64,000 bases of DNA from Noviherbaspirillum humi (lineage in GTDB: Bacteria; Pseudomonadota; Gammaproteobacteria; Burkholderiales; Burkholderiaceae_D): NCBI RefSeq assembly GCF_900188095.1, contig NZ_FZOT01000004.1, forward strand, positions 270,933 to 334,932, given 5' to 3'. The first letter of the stretch is position 1. Every line of letters begins with the position of its first letter. Positions 55,247 through 64,000 of the stretch are shown here, piece by piece. A program made the position numbers and the translations under genes. A model generated the notes under the pieces. It searched no databases and was not told where the DNA came from. It worked only from the letters and a program-made list of their open reading frames with translations.

Positions 55247-56695
55247 TTATGCCCACGCTTCTTTCATCAAGCAGGCATACCGAGCAGCGATAAATATTGT
55301 TGCCGTTCCAAGTCCTAGCAGCCAGAACGGATGACCTAAGCCCCACATCTTCGCCACAATGATAGGGCCGGTTAAAGGAATTGCCCAGATTAATGCGCTC
55401 AACGTTGGTTTCCCGATTTCATGCCAGCGGCTGCCCGACACTCGCATCAGATATACGAACATGATCGCGCGGCAGGTAACGCTGCCAACCGCCATCAGTG
55501 CAACGGCCGTAATCATGCCGCCAATGGAGGCGCCGGCAATTATCCCCGCCGCACGCACCACGAGTGAAACCGCTTCGAAAACAAGCAGCATGCCAAGCTT
55601 GTCAAGCACAGCGAACAAGGATGAAAACGTCGAGGTAATGAAAGCAAGATAGAGCCACGGTGCGAGCCACTGCGCGAAAACGCCGGCTTCGCGCCACTCC
55701 TGGCCGAATATCTGGCTGAATATGTCTGGTCCGCTTACCAAGAGCACCAGAATTGGGGGCATGGCGATGTGCGCCAGCCGCGAGTGCATGACGGCAATCA
55801 ACGGTTCCAACCGGCCCTCGCGACTCGCGTCGGCTGCGTCCGAAAAAAACACGTCTGCAATTGCTTGGCCAAGCAATTGCATGGGAACCGATAGGACGCG
55901 GTTGGCGAGAGCGTAGATGCCGGCAACCGCAGGGCTGAAAAGCACGGCAAATAGAATCGAAGGCAGCTCTGCGCCAACTGTGTTGAAGAGCGAACCCCAT
56001 GTTGAAAACAATGGAAACTGCTTATATCGTATCGCGACCACAGATAGCGAGGAGAACCTTACTCTTTTTAGGTGCGACCAGCGTGCCTGCACCACGCGAA
56101 GCACATAAGATGCCGCTCCAATGGCATATCCGGTAATCTGGCCTACCAGCAGCGCCGCTGGGCCAATCGTTGCCCCCCCCAGTTGGATGGCCGCCGTAGC
56201 CGCCGACTGGCTCAACCTGGTTTTCGCAATGGGTGCAAATGCTTTGGTGCGGATGGCCCAGCTATGAAAGGCATTGAATATGCCAATCGAAAAAATTCCC
56301 AGTGGCAGCAGCCAAAGAAATCTTGCGAGTTTTGGAGTATTGAGGAGATGGGCGATCCGATCTGAATACTTAATCAACGGCACCGCGCAAGCTCCTGCAA
56401 TCAATACGACGATTCCCAAGCTAAGAATAAGCAAGGCATCGGCTTCTTCGTCACTATCCGGCAATGGAATCGACGCTTGATAGCGCAGACTGGCAATATT
56501 GCTAACGATTCCGGCCAACGCTGTGAACACAGCCAGCAGACCAAAGTCTTCCGGTTGATAAAGGCGTGTTAGAACCGGCGCTACCAATATGGTCAGGAGA
56601 TGCCCGCTGGCGGTACCCGCAACCAGCACGGAAACACCCCGCGCAAAGGGGTTTTTCGGCAGCATGCGACGGACAATGTGCGTAAGCTGGCTCAA
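55247..56695 (-). CDS. wzx: Wzx-like lipid-linked oligosaccharide flippase
   Basis: 482 aa, about 12 to 14 transmembrane helices. The start LVAGTASGHLLTILVAPVLTRLYQPEDFG is the MATE/PST flippase pattern. The likely start is TTG at 56695 with GAGAAG just upstream; ATG at 56665 has none. It moves the completed repeat unit across the inner membrane. Followed at 37 bp by the acyltransferase. Confidence 0.85.
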   Translation of the reverse strand: MSQLTHIVRRMLPKNPFARGVSVLVAGTASGHLLTILVAPVLTRLYQPEDFGLLAVFTALAGIVSNIASLRYQASIPLPDSDEEADALLILSLGIVVLIAGACAVPLIKYSDRIAHLLNTPKLARFLWLLPLGIFSIGIFNAFHSWAIRTKAFAPIAKTRLSQSAATAAIQLGGATIGPAALLVGQITGYAIGAASYVLRVVQARWSHLKRVRFSSLSVVAIRYKQFPLFSTWGSLFNTVGAELPSILFAVLFSPAVAGIYALANRVLSVPMQLLGQAIADVFFSDAADASREGRLEPLIAVMHSRLAHIAMPPILVLLVSGPDIFSQIFGQEWREAGVFAQWLAPWLYLAFITSTFSSLFAVLDKLGMLLVFEAVSLVVRAAGIIAGASIGGMITAVALMAVGSVTCRAIMFVYLMRVSGSRWHEIGKPTLSALIWAIPLTGPIIVAKMWGLGHPFWLLGLGTATIFIAARYACLMKEAWA

Positions 56696-56893
56696 GGCTT
56701 CTCATCCCGCTTTGGCGCTGACGGTGATTGGTCCTGATTGATCTTGGACGGATGCCAGAGCAAATTTTCTGCAGCCATTAAGCGGTTTCCGTTTCTGGTA
56801 ACCTTCGAATTATTCTCTTATGGTTGTTACGGCTAGAGCGTCTTCGGTTACATGGATCCAAATCCACCGTGAAGCGGAAACTGATCTTCTTGC

Positions 56894-59152
56894 TTAGCGT
56901 GCATCTCGATATCTTCCGTATTTCACTCCATACCCATATCCATACCGGCTAGCTGTCTTTCCTTTTAAATCGTTGAACACTGTGCCGGTAACCGTACCGC
57001 CGGCTTTCGTCAGGCGTCGAACGGTTTCTTCAATTTCGTCCACCGTACTAATGCCATCCCGTACGACGTTGTAGATAGTGCTTGCATGAGTAGCGACGAT
57101 CATCGCGTCAGCGAAAGCGAGTGCAGGTGCGGTATCGATCAGGATGAAATCGTAGCGCGGCGACAGATTCTCGAGCAGTGCCTCGAAGTTTTTGTGAGCG
57201 AGCAATTCGGCTGGGCGCGTTGAAAGCTCGCCGGTGGATATGAAGTCCACGTTTTCGACGACTTGCTGATGGATTGCCTGCTCGACTTTGATCGTTCCGC
57301 CGAGAATTTCCGAGAGTCCATTCTCGCGTTCCAAGCCGAAATAGCGGTGCAGGTACCCGGTACGCATGTCGCCATCGATAAGGAGCACCCGCTTGTCAAT
57401 TGAAGCGAGCACAGCGGCGAAGTTCGCCGAAACGAACGATTTGCCTACTTCAGGCGTCGGGCCGGTAATCAGAATGATGTTGTTTTGTGAATCTGATATT
57501 GCCGACTGCAGCAACGTCCGGAAGCTGCGCAAGCTTTCTACAGCGCTGTCCGACGGCGCATCGTAAGGCAGCAGCGACACCTTTTTGGCCTTTTTGTGAA
57601 TCTGTGCGTACATCCGCTCCTGGTCTTGACTATGCGGGATGGTGGCGCTCACCGCTAATCCAAGCCGGTTTTCCACCGTGTATGGGTCGGGCATTTCCCC
57701 ACTCATTCTTTTTCTGATGAAAGCGGCGGCGACGCCCAGCGCAATACCCAGCAAGGCTGATACCGATAGGACGGTTGGCTTGTTCGGCTTGACCGGTTTG
57801 GTGGGAACCGCTGCCATGTCAAGCAATCGCGCTCCGCCAAGACGGCTTGCACTGACCTGCCGCAACTGCTGTGCCGTGCTTAACAGATTGGTGTAAAGCT
57901 CAGTGTTGACCTTGACGTCTCGACTAACGCGCAACACCTCTTGCTCAATGGCAGGCATGCGCTTTATCTTTCCATTGATCAGGTTGAGTTCGACGCTAAT
58001 GTCCCGGATTTGCTGATTGATGGTTTTCACGGCCGGGTGTTCATCGGCGAATCGGCTCAGCAATTCCTGCCGCTTTTGTCGCAGTTCAACCAGCCTTGTT
58101 TGATTCGACGCTGCCTGTTGCACGATCATCTTGGCCTCTTCGCCTAGATCGACTGTTCCATAGCTGTTTCGGATCTGGTTGTACTTCGCTTCGGAATTTT
58201 CCAATTCACGTTTCAGCTCTGGTAGTTGCTTGTTCAGGAAGACAAGCGACTTTTCCGCCTCATCAGCCTTGTGATCGACGCTTTGCCGGATATATTCCTG
58301 TCCAATCTCATTCACGATCCTGCTGGTGCGCCTCGGATCGCTTCCCTCCAACACGACGTTGATGATCCCCGACTGCTTTCCTTTTTCCGAAATCTTGAGT
58401 GAATCTTGCAGGCGCTCGATAGCGTCGATCTGGGGAATACGCTTGAGGCTAAATTCTGTTCCGGGTTTGGCTATGATGCGATCGACCATGACTTCAATGG
58501 TTTCTTTGCTATATGGAACCTGAAGCAGCTCTCCTACCCTTCCTGTAATGTCAATATCGTGTCTTCGCTCTCGCAGGCGATATTTCCCATCCCCCAGGAA
58601 GGTGAGTAAAAATTCCTTTCCCACGAAATCATCCGGGACATCCAATCGCGAAACCAACGCTTGCTCATCTGCCCATACATAACTCTCCAAACTCTGCATT
58701 CCGTGCAGCCCCGACATTGAAAGGTAGGGGTGAAGGCGCGCGATCCAAGCGCCCACTACAGGAAAGTACTTCGGCTCCACGACAATATATGAATGGGTGT
58801 TGTTGATAACGCCGTCCAACACATTGCGGGAGCGAAGTACCTCCATCTCAGTGCTCACCCCGACCTTCTTCTCGAATACGCCATTGATGTCGGTAAGTAT
58901 GCTTCTGCTCTGTATTACGTTTTCATCGACCTGTACCAGCATGTTTGCCTGGTACACCGGCTTTGCGATAAGGGTATAGGCAAATCCGAGCAGCGTAACG
59001 AAAACCGCAATGAATCCTATCAGCCAACGATGTTCGATTAATGACTTCAGATAGCTCGCGGCATCTAATGTGTCGTCTTTCTCTTCGTATGTGATCGACA
59101 TTGGCTGGGATGCCAATCCGTGCGGTACCAATGGTTGACGCGGCTGTTTCAT
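56894..59152 (-). CDS. wzc: Wzc-type chain-length regulator and tyrosine autokinase
   Basis: 752 aa from the ATG at 59152; the frame is open to 59347 but the extra N-terminus is not like the family. Wzz domain with helices at about 43-63 and near 480 (SVSALLGIALGVAAAF), long coiled coil between (KSLVFLNKQLPELKREL). The kinase domain has Walker A GPTPEVGKSF, A' LLIDGDMRTG and B FILIDTAP. The tail is tyrosine-rich (RYGYGYGVKYGRY), the autophosphorylation cluster. First gene of the minus-strand polysaccharide run. No Wza or Wzb gene is in the window. Confidence 0.9.
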   Translation of the reverse strand: MKQPRQPLVPHGLASQPMSITYEEKDDTLDAASYLKSLIEHRWLIGFIAVFVTLLGFAYTLIAKPVYQANMLVQVDENVIQSRSILTDINGVFEKKVGVSTEMEVLRSRNVLDGVINNTHSYIVVEPKYFPVVGAWIARLHPYLSMSGLHGMQSLESYVWADEQALVSRLDVPDDFVGKEFLLTFLGDGKYRLRERRHDIDITGRVGELLQVPYSKETIEVMVDRIIAKPGTEFSLKRIPQIDAIERLQDSLKISEKGKQSGIINVVLEGSDPRRTSRIVNEIGQEYIRQSVDHKADEAEKSLVFLNKQLPELKRELENSEAKYNQIRNSYGTVDLGEEAKMIVQQAASNQTRLVELRQKRQELLSRFADEHPAVKTINQQIRDISVELNLINGKIKRMPAIEQEVLRVSRDVKVNTELYTNLLSTAQQLRQVSASRLGGARLLDMAAVPTKPVKPNKPTVLSVSALLGIALGVAAAFIRKRMSGEMPDPYTVENRLGLAVSATIPHSQDQERMYAQIHKKAKKVSLLPYDAPSDSAVESLRSFRTLLQSAISDSQNNIILITGPTPEVGKSFVSANFAAVLASIDKRVLLIDGDMRTGYLHRYFGLERENGLSEILGGTIKVEQAIHQQVVENVDFISTGELSTRPAELLAHKNFEALLENLSPRYDFILIDTAPALAFADAMIVATHASTIYNVVRDGISTVDEIEETVRRLTKAGGTVTGTVFNDLKGKTASRYGYGYGVKYGRYRDAR

Positions 59153-59684
59153 TCGAGAGGGCTGAAAATGGCTGATGGACAATGAGCCGAGTCTCCCAAG
59201 GAGGTTGGCTTGTATCTGGTCTTGGTTTCTGGCAGTGAAGAGCGATAGGTCGACCAAGGACGAGGGCATGTCGGCCGGTTCTATTAATGTAGTGATCCCG
59301 CAAGCGAAATTTAAGGATGAAATTTCGATGGTTCTCGCCCTCTGCACAGATTTTTATCCGTTTTTTGGATTAATCGGCCCCGTAGCCGCATTGCCATCAG
59401 TGACTGCTGTCACGCACGCCTTTTCCATCACTCCCAACGGTGCTCTCTGTCAGAAATATTTTTCAGTCAGGCAATAGGCGCAAACCGAATCACGCCACTT
59501 CTTCTCGCCTCTTAATATCCTCATGTACCAATAGTTCGTCCTTCTTCTGCGATTGTGCTTACAAATCGTTGCAAAACGCAGCGATTTAACTGATTCCTCC
59601 TGGAACTATTTCCTCGCGTCATTGCTCTGATGAACTGTTTTCATACAGGCGCACCTAGTCGCCGTTTCATCAGGGAGATCCGTT
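59153..59684. promoter_or_regulatory. Divergent promoter region between wzc and the beta-helix lipoprotein gene
   Basis: 532 bp with no supported gene. Must hold the promoter of the roughly 26-kb minus-strand run and that of the plus-strand lipoproteins. An imperfect inverted repeat CGATT..AATCG lies around 59546-59568. No JUMPstart/ops element was found. Confidence 0.45.
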
Positions 59685-62273
59685 TTGCCTTTCTCAAAAT
59701 CATTCCATTCATATTCGATGAGTGCGCTTTCATGCGCTTGCGCAGCAGTATTATTGGCTGCATGCGGAGGCGGAGGGAGTGATACCGCCACAGACACCTC
59801 CGCACAGGGCGACGCCGAGCTTCTTGCAAGAAGCAGTGTAAATGGCAAGAACGCGTCCACCGGATCCACGACGCCGGGAACATCGACCGGCTCCACAACG
59901 ACTTCTCCAACCACCGATACCGCTCTTGTAACCGCGACCGCCAGCCCGTCCACAACGTACACGGCAACCAATCATCTCTACGTTGCCACGACAGGCTCAG
60001 ATTCCAACGCAGGAACGCAGGCGGCGCCTTTCAAGTCCATCTCGAAAGCAGCCAGCGTCGCAAAGCCTGATACCATCGTCCACGTTGCACCAGGAACGTA
60101 TGTTGGCGGAGTCACCACCGGTGCGAGCGGCCTGGACGGCGCCCGCATCTATTATGTGTCGGATGTAAAATGGGGCGCAAAAATCGTCCCCGGCAGCACA
60201 GAGACTATCGGCTGGCGAAACAGCGGAAACCATGTGACCATCAGCGGCTTTGATATTGACGGAAGCAGCACATCGTCATGGCGAATCGGTGTACATATCA
60301 CCGGTTCACATGCAACGGTGGAAAACAGCCACGTGCATAATGTATGGAGCAGTTCCGCTCAAGGCTGCGATTCCAATGGTGGCGGTGGCATCGTTTCCGA
60401 TGGTTACTCCGGCCAAGAAGATCACCGCGTTCTGAACAACGTCGTCGACCATATCGGCTTTAGCGGCTGCGGCACGATCAGCGGCATCTACATGCAAGGC
60501 GCTTACACGGACGTTAAAAACAACCTGGTCTACGCGATCGGTTCGGATGGCATTGTGTTTTACCACGATGGCACCCGTGCAAACATCGGCAACAACACCG
60601 TGTTCAACAGCAATCGCGGCATCATCCTCAGTGCTGGCGGCATCTATCACCTGACCACCGCTCCGGACTATTTCAACGTCTTCAACAACATTGTTTACGA
60701 CAATGCGTCGACAGGCATCGGTGAAGGATCGGGCCCTCTTGGCATCGGCCAGAATAACTACTATTACAACAATCTGGTCTTTGGCAACGGCACGAACATG
60801 TCGCTCACCACCGCCAGCCAGCCGCATGAAAGCGGCACTGTTTATGCGGCGCCTCAGTTCGTCAACTATGTGCGCACGGGCGGCGGCGACTACCGCCTGA
60901 ACAGCACTTCGCCAGCAATTGACAAGGGCAGTCCGACCAATGCACCGACGCTCGACCTGAACGGCATAGCCCGCCCGCAAGGCGGCGCGGTCGATATCGG
61001 CGCTTATGAGTGGACGACGGCATCGACCTCGACCGGCACCACGCCGGGGACCACCACGACCACGACGTCGCCAACCACCGGCACCAACTCAGGCACTTCG
61101 TCGGGTACCACCACAACCACGACGTCGCCAACCACCGGCACCACCTCAGGCACTCCGTCGGGCACCACCACGACCACGACGTCCCCGACCACCAGCACAA
61201 CTTCGGGCTTTACCGCAACCAATCATCTTTATGTTGCAACCACCGGCTCCGATTCCAATCCTGGAACAAAAGCGGCGCCTTTCAAAACCATCGCAAAGGC
61301 CTCGAGTGTCGCCAAGCCCGATACGATCGTTCACGTCGCGTCTGGCACCTATACCGGTGGTTTGTCCACCACAGCAAGCGGCACGGCGACTGGGCGAATC
61401 TATTACGTGTCGGACGTCTTATGGGGTGCGAAGCTTGTCCCAGGCAGTGGTTCGAGCGTGGCCTGGAATGACAGTGGCAGCTATACGACGATCAGCGGTT
61501 TCGATGTCGACGGGCAAGGCGGTACCGCCTGGCGCATTGGTTTGAGAATGGCAGGCTCTTATTCGGTGCTGCAAAACAATCACGTCCACAATATCTACAC
61601 CTCCGGCACCTGCGATAGCAATGGCGGTGCAGGCATTGTGACCGACGGGTATTACAAGCAGCACGATCATGCGATCCTGAACAACACCGTTGATCACGTC
61701 GGATTCTCAGGTTGCGGCACGATCAGCGGCATCTATGGCCAGAGCGCTTACATGAAGGTCAAGAACAACCTTGTTTATGCAATCGGCTCCGACGGTATCG
61801 TTTTTTACCACGATGCCACGAATGTCGACGTGATCAACAATACGGTGTTCAATGCTGACCGCGGCATCATCATGAGCGCCAATGGCTTCTACAACCTGAT
61901 TACTGCCCCTGACTACTTCAACGTGCATAACAACATCGTGGTCAACAACAGGGGAACAGGTATTGGCGAAGGCGCCGGACCGTTGGGCATCGGCTCCAAT
62001 AACACGTACCGCAATAACCTGGTCTATGGCAATGGAGGAAGCAATCTCTCCCTTACCAGCGGAAGCTCGACCCGGACCAGTGGAACGGTTAGTGCCGACC
62101 CGCAGTTCATGAACTATGTAAGCACTGGCGGCGGCGACTATCGACTGAAATCGACCTCGCCGGCAATCAATAAAGGCGCCACTACCTATGCACCCACAAC
62201 CGATATCAACGGCGTCTCCCGTCCGCAAGGCGGAGGTATCGACATCGGTGCATACGAGTACATAGCTCAGTAA
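59685..62273 (+). CDS. Lipoprotein with two DUF1565 / right-handed beta-helix modules
   Basis: 862 aa from a TTG at 59685 with GGGAG about 7 bases upstream; an ATG at residue 12 is the other choice. Lipobox L24-A-A-C27 marks an outer-membrane or periplasmic lipoprotein. Residues about 95-445 and 507-862 are two copies of one module: HLYVATTGSD, then AAPFK(S/T)I.KA, beta-helix turns with Asn ladders, and RPQGG..DIGAYE at the end (choice-of-anchor Q pattern). A Thr-rich linker lies between. Such proteins bind or cleave polysaccharide; a lyase or epimerase role fits the locus but no catalytic site is claimed. Confidence 0.8.
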   Translation: MPFSKSFHSYSMSALSCACAAVLLAACGGGGSDTATDTSAQGDAELLARSSVNGKNASTGSTTPGTSTGSTTTSPTTDTALVTATASPSTTYTATNHLYVATTGSDSNAGTQAAPFKSISKAASVAKPDTIVHVAPGTYVGGVTTGASGLDGARIYYVSDVKWGAKIVPGSTETIGWRNSGNHVTISGFDIDGSSTSSWRIGVHITGSHATVENSHVHNVWSSSAQGCDSNGGGGIVSDGYSGQEDHRVLNNVVDHIGFSGCGTISGIYMQGAYTDVKNNLVYAIGSDGIVFYHDGTRANIGNNTVFNSNRGIILSAGGIYHLTTAPDYFNVFNNIVYDNASTGIGEGSGPLGIGQNNYYYNNLVFGNGTNMSLTTASQPHESGTVYAAPQFVNYVRTGGGDYRLNSTSPAIDKGSPTNAPTLDLNGIARPQGGAVDIGAYEWTTASTSTGTTPGTTTTTTSPTTGTNSGTSSGTTTTTTSPTTGTTSGTPSGTTTTTTSPTTSTTSGFTATNHLYVATTGSDSNPGTKAAPFKTIAKASSVAKPDTIVHVASGTYTGGLSTTASGTATGRIYYVSDVLWGAKLVPGSGSSVAWNDSGSYTTISGFDVDGQGGTAWRIGLRMAGSYSVLQNNHVHNIYTSGTCDSNGGAGIVTDGYYKQHDHAILNNTVDHVGFSGCGTISGIYGQSAYMKVKNNLVYAIGSDGIVFYHDATNVDVINNTVFNADRGIIMSANGFYNLITAPDYFNVHNNIVVNNRGTGIGEGAGPLGIGSNNTYRNNLVYGNGGSNLSLTSGSSTRTSGTVSADPQFMNYVSTGGGDYRLKSTSPAINKGATTYAPTTDINGVSRPQGGGIDIGAYEYIAQ
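61047..61208 (+). repeat. 57-bp tandem repeat coding for a Thr/Ser/Gly/Pro linker
   Basis: Units start at 61047, 61104 and 61161, exactly 57 bp apart; the last is cut short at about 61208. Each encodes the 19-residue pattern GTTTTTTSPTTGTxSGTxS. It is in frame within the beta-helix lipoprotein gene and joins the two modules. Copy number may vary between strains. Confidence 0.9.
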
Positions 62274-62308
62274 GCTTTCGTCGCAACATCACCTGTTTGC
62301 TGACCAAG

Positions 62309-62344
62309 TAAGGCATTCCGGGTATCTCCGGAATGCCTTATTTA
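62309..62344 (+). terminator. Rho-independent terminator after the first beta-helix gene
   Basis: A perfect 13-bp stem TAAGGCATTCCGG (62309-62321) and CCGGAATGCCTTA (62328-62340) with a 6-base loop, followed by TTT. Symmetry means it could work in both directions. The rest of the 305-bp spacer to the next gene holds no gene; AAGGAG for that gene is at its right end. Confidence 0.85.
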
Positions 62345-62578
62345 CATGAGGAATGACGAATTCTCGGGCGCCTAGTCATTTCAAGGCCGGTGTGGGCAAT
62401 GCCTCAAACCGCCCGCGATTTTAGAACCTATTTGGATTTCTCCTTAAACAGCACATTGGGTAATCAATCAAATATTTCGCCGATATTACGAAGTTGATCC
62501 AATTCTTGGATCTATCCGAACTAAGGACCCAGATATCAGTCTCGTTATACAACGACCATCAACCCAAGGAGCATTGAT

Positions 62579-63775
62579 GTGTTTCATCCATGTTCCATTC
62601 GAGCAGCCAAGCCAACGGGTTTATGCGTTTTCTTAGTGCTCTTTCTCAACGCCTGCGGTGGAGGATCGAATGGACCAGAACCCATCGACTCAACGGCGAA
62701 CACACGAGATACTACGGCCGTAGATAGCCCAGCCGATATCTTTGTCGCAACGTCTGGTTCCGACGCGAATTCAGGAACGCTTGCAGCCCCGTTCAAAACG
62801 ATATCGAAGGCCTCCACGGTTGCCGTCCCTGGAACTACAGTACATGTTGCCCCCGGTGAATATGAAGGCAGTTTTAAAACATCGGCTAGCGGCACGGGGG
62901 CGGCACGCATCCGCTATATTGCCGATATTCCTTCGTCTGTAAAAATTGTTCCCCCTGAAAACTCGACCGATCGCTCCGCATGGATCAATGAGGGAGACTA
63001 TGTCGACATAGAGGGGTTTGAGATTGACGGCACCAATTTCCGCGGTGGCCTGGCATGGACCTCGGGTATCTACCTACCCGGCTCTTTTTCCGCGGTAAAG
63101 AACAATCGCATACACGATATTGCGACTGATCCCACACTATGCACAAACGATGGCGGTGCTGCAGTCGTTACCGACCACTACTATTTCGGGACCAATAACG
63201 ATGTGGTCGGCAATGTCATTCACCACATCGGCTCTGTCGGCTGCGATTTCATCCATGGTGTCTACGCCGGAACGTCGGGAATGGTGGCTAATAATCTTGT
63301 GTATCAGATCGGATATGCGGCAATCCATCTCTGGCACGATGCGACCAGTATCGTTATCACGAACAATACGGTGTTTGCTTCCACCTATGGGATTCTAGTT
63401 GGCGGAGGCGACTTTTATCATTCCGATGCGCCCGCCGACAATATTCATGTCTCAAACAATATCGTGATGGATAACGTCTTTGGAATCAAGGAAACCGGAT
63501 TCACGGGGATACACAATACATACGTCAACAATCTGTTGTACATGAATAGCGGCTTAGACTGGGAACTTCAGAACGACCTTGTTCATTCTGCTGACGTGAA
63601 TCTCGATCCACTGTTCATCAACTATCTTCGATCGGGCGGCGGCGACTATCATCTTTCACCAGGCTCACCCGCCATCGACAAGGGCACATCAACCATGTCC
63701 CCTTCCACGGATCTCGACGGAACACGTCGACCTCAAGGCACGAGTGTCGACATCGGCGCCTACGAATTCAAATAA
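62579..63775 (+). CDS. Single-module DUF1565 / beta-helix lipoprotein, paralogue of the upstream gene
   Basis: 398 aa from a GTG at 62579 with AAGGAG 8 bases upstream. Lipobox L23-N-A-C26. One module with the same layout as each half of the upstream protein: DIFVATSGSDANSG, AAPFKTISKA, beta-helix turns (NNIVMDNVFGI), YHLSPGSPAIDKG and RPQGTSVDIGAYEFK. Clearly paralogous. Likely in the same outer-membrane role; enzymatic activity unproved. Confidence 0.83.
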   Translation: MFHPCSIRAAKPTGLCVFLVLFLNACGGGSNGPEPIDSTANTRDTTAVDSPADIFVATSGSDANSGTLAAPFKTISKASTVAVPGTTVHVAPGEYEGSFKTSASGTGAARIRYIADIPSSVKIVPPENSTDRSAWINEGDYVDIEGFEIDGTNFRGGLAWTSGIYLPGSFSAVKNNRIHDIATDPTLCTNDGGAAVVTDHYYFGTNNDVVGNVIHHIGSVGCDFIHGVYAGTSGMVANNLVYQIGYAAIHLWHDATSIVITNNTVFASTYGILVGGGDFYHSDAPADNIHVSNNIVMDNVFGIKETGFTGIHNTYVNNLLYMNSGLDWELQNDLVHSADVNLDPLFINYLRSGGGDYHLSPGSPAIDKGTSTMSPSTDLDGTRRPQGTSVDIGAYEFK

Positions 63776-63892
63776 CGTTTTCCGAACCTTCGACGCTGAA
63801 TGTCGACAAGGGGGCTTCAGTTGGCTCCGCCTCTTTTACCGTGGGACCGGGCAGGTTAGTCCACGTATGCCCCATTACGGCGCCTTCACATC

Positions 63893-64000
63893 TCACGCCC
63901 GCCCATACTTATCCTCGAAGCGGACGATGTCATCCTCGCCCAGGTAGGCGCCCGACTGCACCTCGATCAACTCCAGCGGCAGCTTGCCCGGGTTCTCCAG
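63893..64000 (-). CDS. manC: C-terminal end of ManC/AlgA-type mannose-1-phosphate guanylyltransferase (partial)
   Basis: 35 residues before the stop at 63893. [17 protein letters not shown], then [16 protein letters not shown], is the hallmark end of the type II mannose-6-phosphate isomerase domain of bifunctional ManC/AlgA/XanB enzymes. Convergent with the beta-helix gene; the remainder lies beyond the window. Points to GDP-mannose supply for surface polysaccharide. Confidence 0.85.
   Translation of the reverse strand: MENPGKLPLELIEVQSGAYLGEDDIVRFEDKYGRA

Noticed and set aside
61047..61208. Regular repeats considered as a CRISPR array
   Set aside because: There are no unique spacers; the units abut, are multiples of three and encode a Thr-rich linker in frame.
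1..64000. tRNA, rRNA and riboswitch signals
   Set aside because: None was recognised by eye on either strand; a covariance-model scan would be needed to exclude weak ones.

Overview
The window looks like a chromosomal segment of a GC-rich betaproteobacterium, most plausibly Burkholderiales and perhaps Oxalobacteraceae. The signs are a phasin, tripartite-tricarboxylate (Bug-type) binding protein, OPT transporter, metal-type RND operon with a DUF3240 gene, many small 'accessory stress' proteins, and a wbp-type polysaccharide locus. This placement is inference from gene content; no rRNA or other phylogenetic marker is present.

Left part (1-19 kb) is catabolism and transport. A MarR regulator faces a 2-oxo-heptenedioate-type hydratase that runs off the left edge. 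Convergent with it is a minus-strand run of a hydroxyquinol 1,2-dioxygenase-like enzyme, a LigW-like aromatic decarboxylase, an orphan TctC-type binding protein and a VanA-like Rieske oxygenase. This suggests uptake, O-demethylation or hydroxylation, decarboxylation and ring opening of a carboxylated aromatic acid. Next come an NTF2-like secreted protein, an epoxide-hydrolase-like enzyme, a hemerythrin, an OPT transporter followed by a Baeyer-Villiger-like monooxygenase and a membrane-anchored hydrolase, and a tightly coupled four-gene RND efflux operon (adaptor, pump, DUF3240, outer-membrane channel).

Middle part (19-31.8 kb) is an accessory zone: a lipase-like hydrolase, a phasin with a clear terminator, then a string of short genes, most with their own ribosome binding site and spacer (a BON-domain protein, a new-looking FDGR/YRY repeat protein and several orphans). 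It continues with a SUV3-type helicase, a stress-protein-like ORF, a truncated Tim44-like membrane protein and a GAF protein. An AT-rich gene-free stretch of about 1.3 kb separates this from the next region.

Right part (31.8-64 kb) is a surface-polysaccharide locus, nearly all on the minus strand. From its promoter end near 59.2 kb it reads: Wzc tyrosine autokinase, Wzx flippase, FemAB-like acyltransferase, deacetylase-like protein, Wzy-like polymerase, an unknown secreted protein, a WbpM/FlaA1-type 4,6-dehydratase, WbpA-B-D-E (UDP-2,3-diacetamido-glucuronate synthesis), an AsnB amidotransferase, two glycosyltransferases, a methyltransferase, a DegT aminotransferase and a PglC-size initiating phosphoglycosyltransferase. 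An FAD oxidoreductase and an ATP-grasp ligase end the run, followed by a LysR regulator on the opposite strand. Diverging from wzc are two right-handed beta-helix lipoproteins, one with an internally duplicated helix joined by a Thr-rich tandem-repeat linker. The C-terminus of a ManC-type GDP-mannose enzyme enters at the right edge, so the locus probably continues.

Most promising for novelty: the FAD/ATP-grasp/LysR module at the end of the polysaccharide operon, the unknown secreted protein at 49.9-51.4 kb, the duplicated beta-helix lipoproteins, and the small-protein island with its repeated FDGR/YRY motif.
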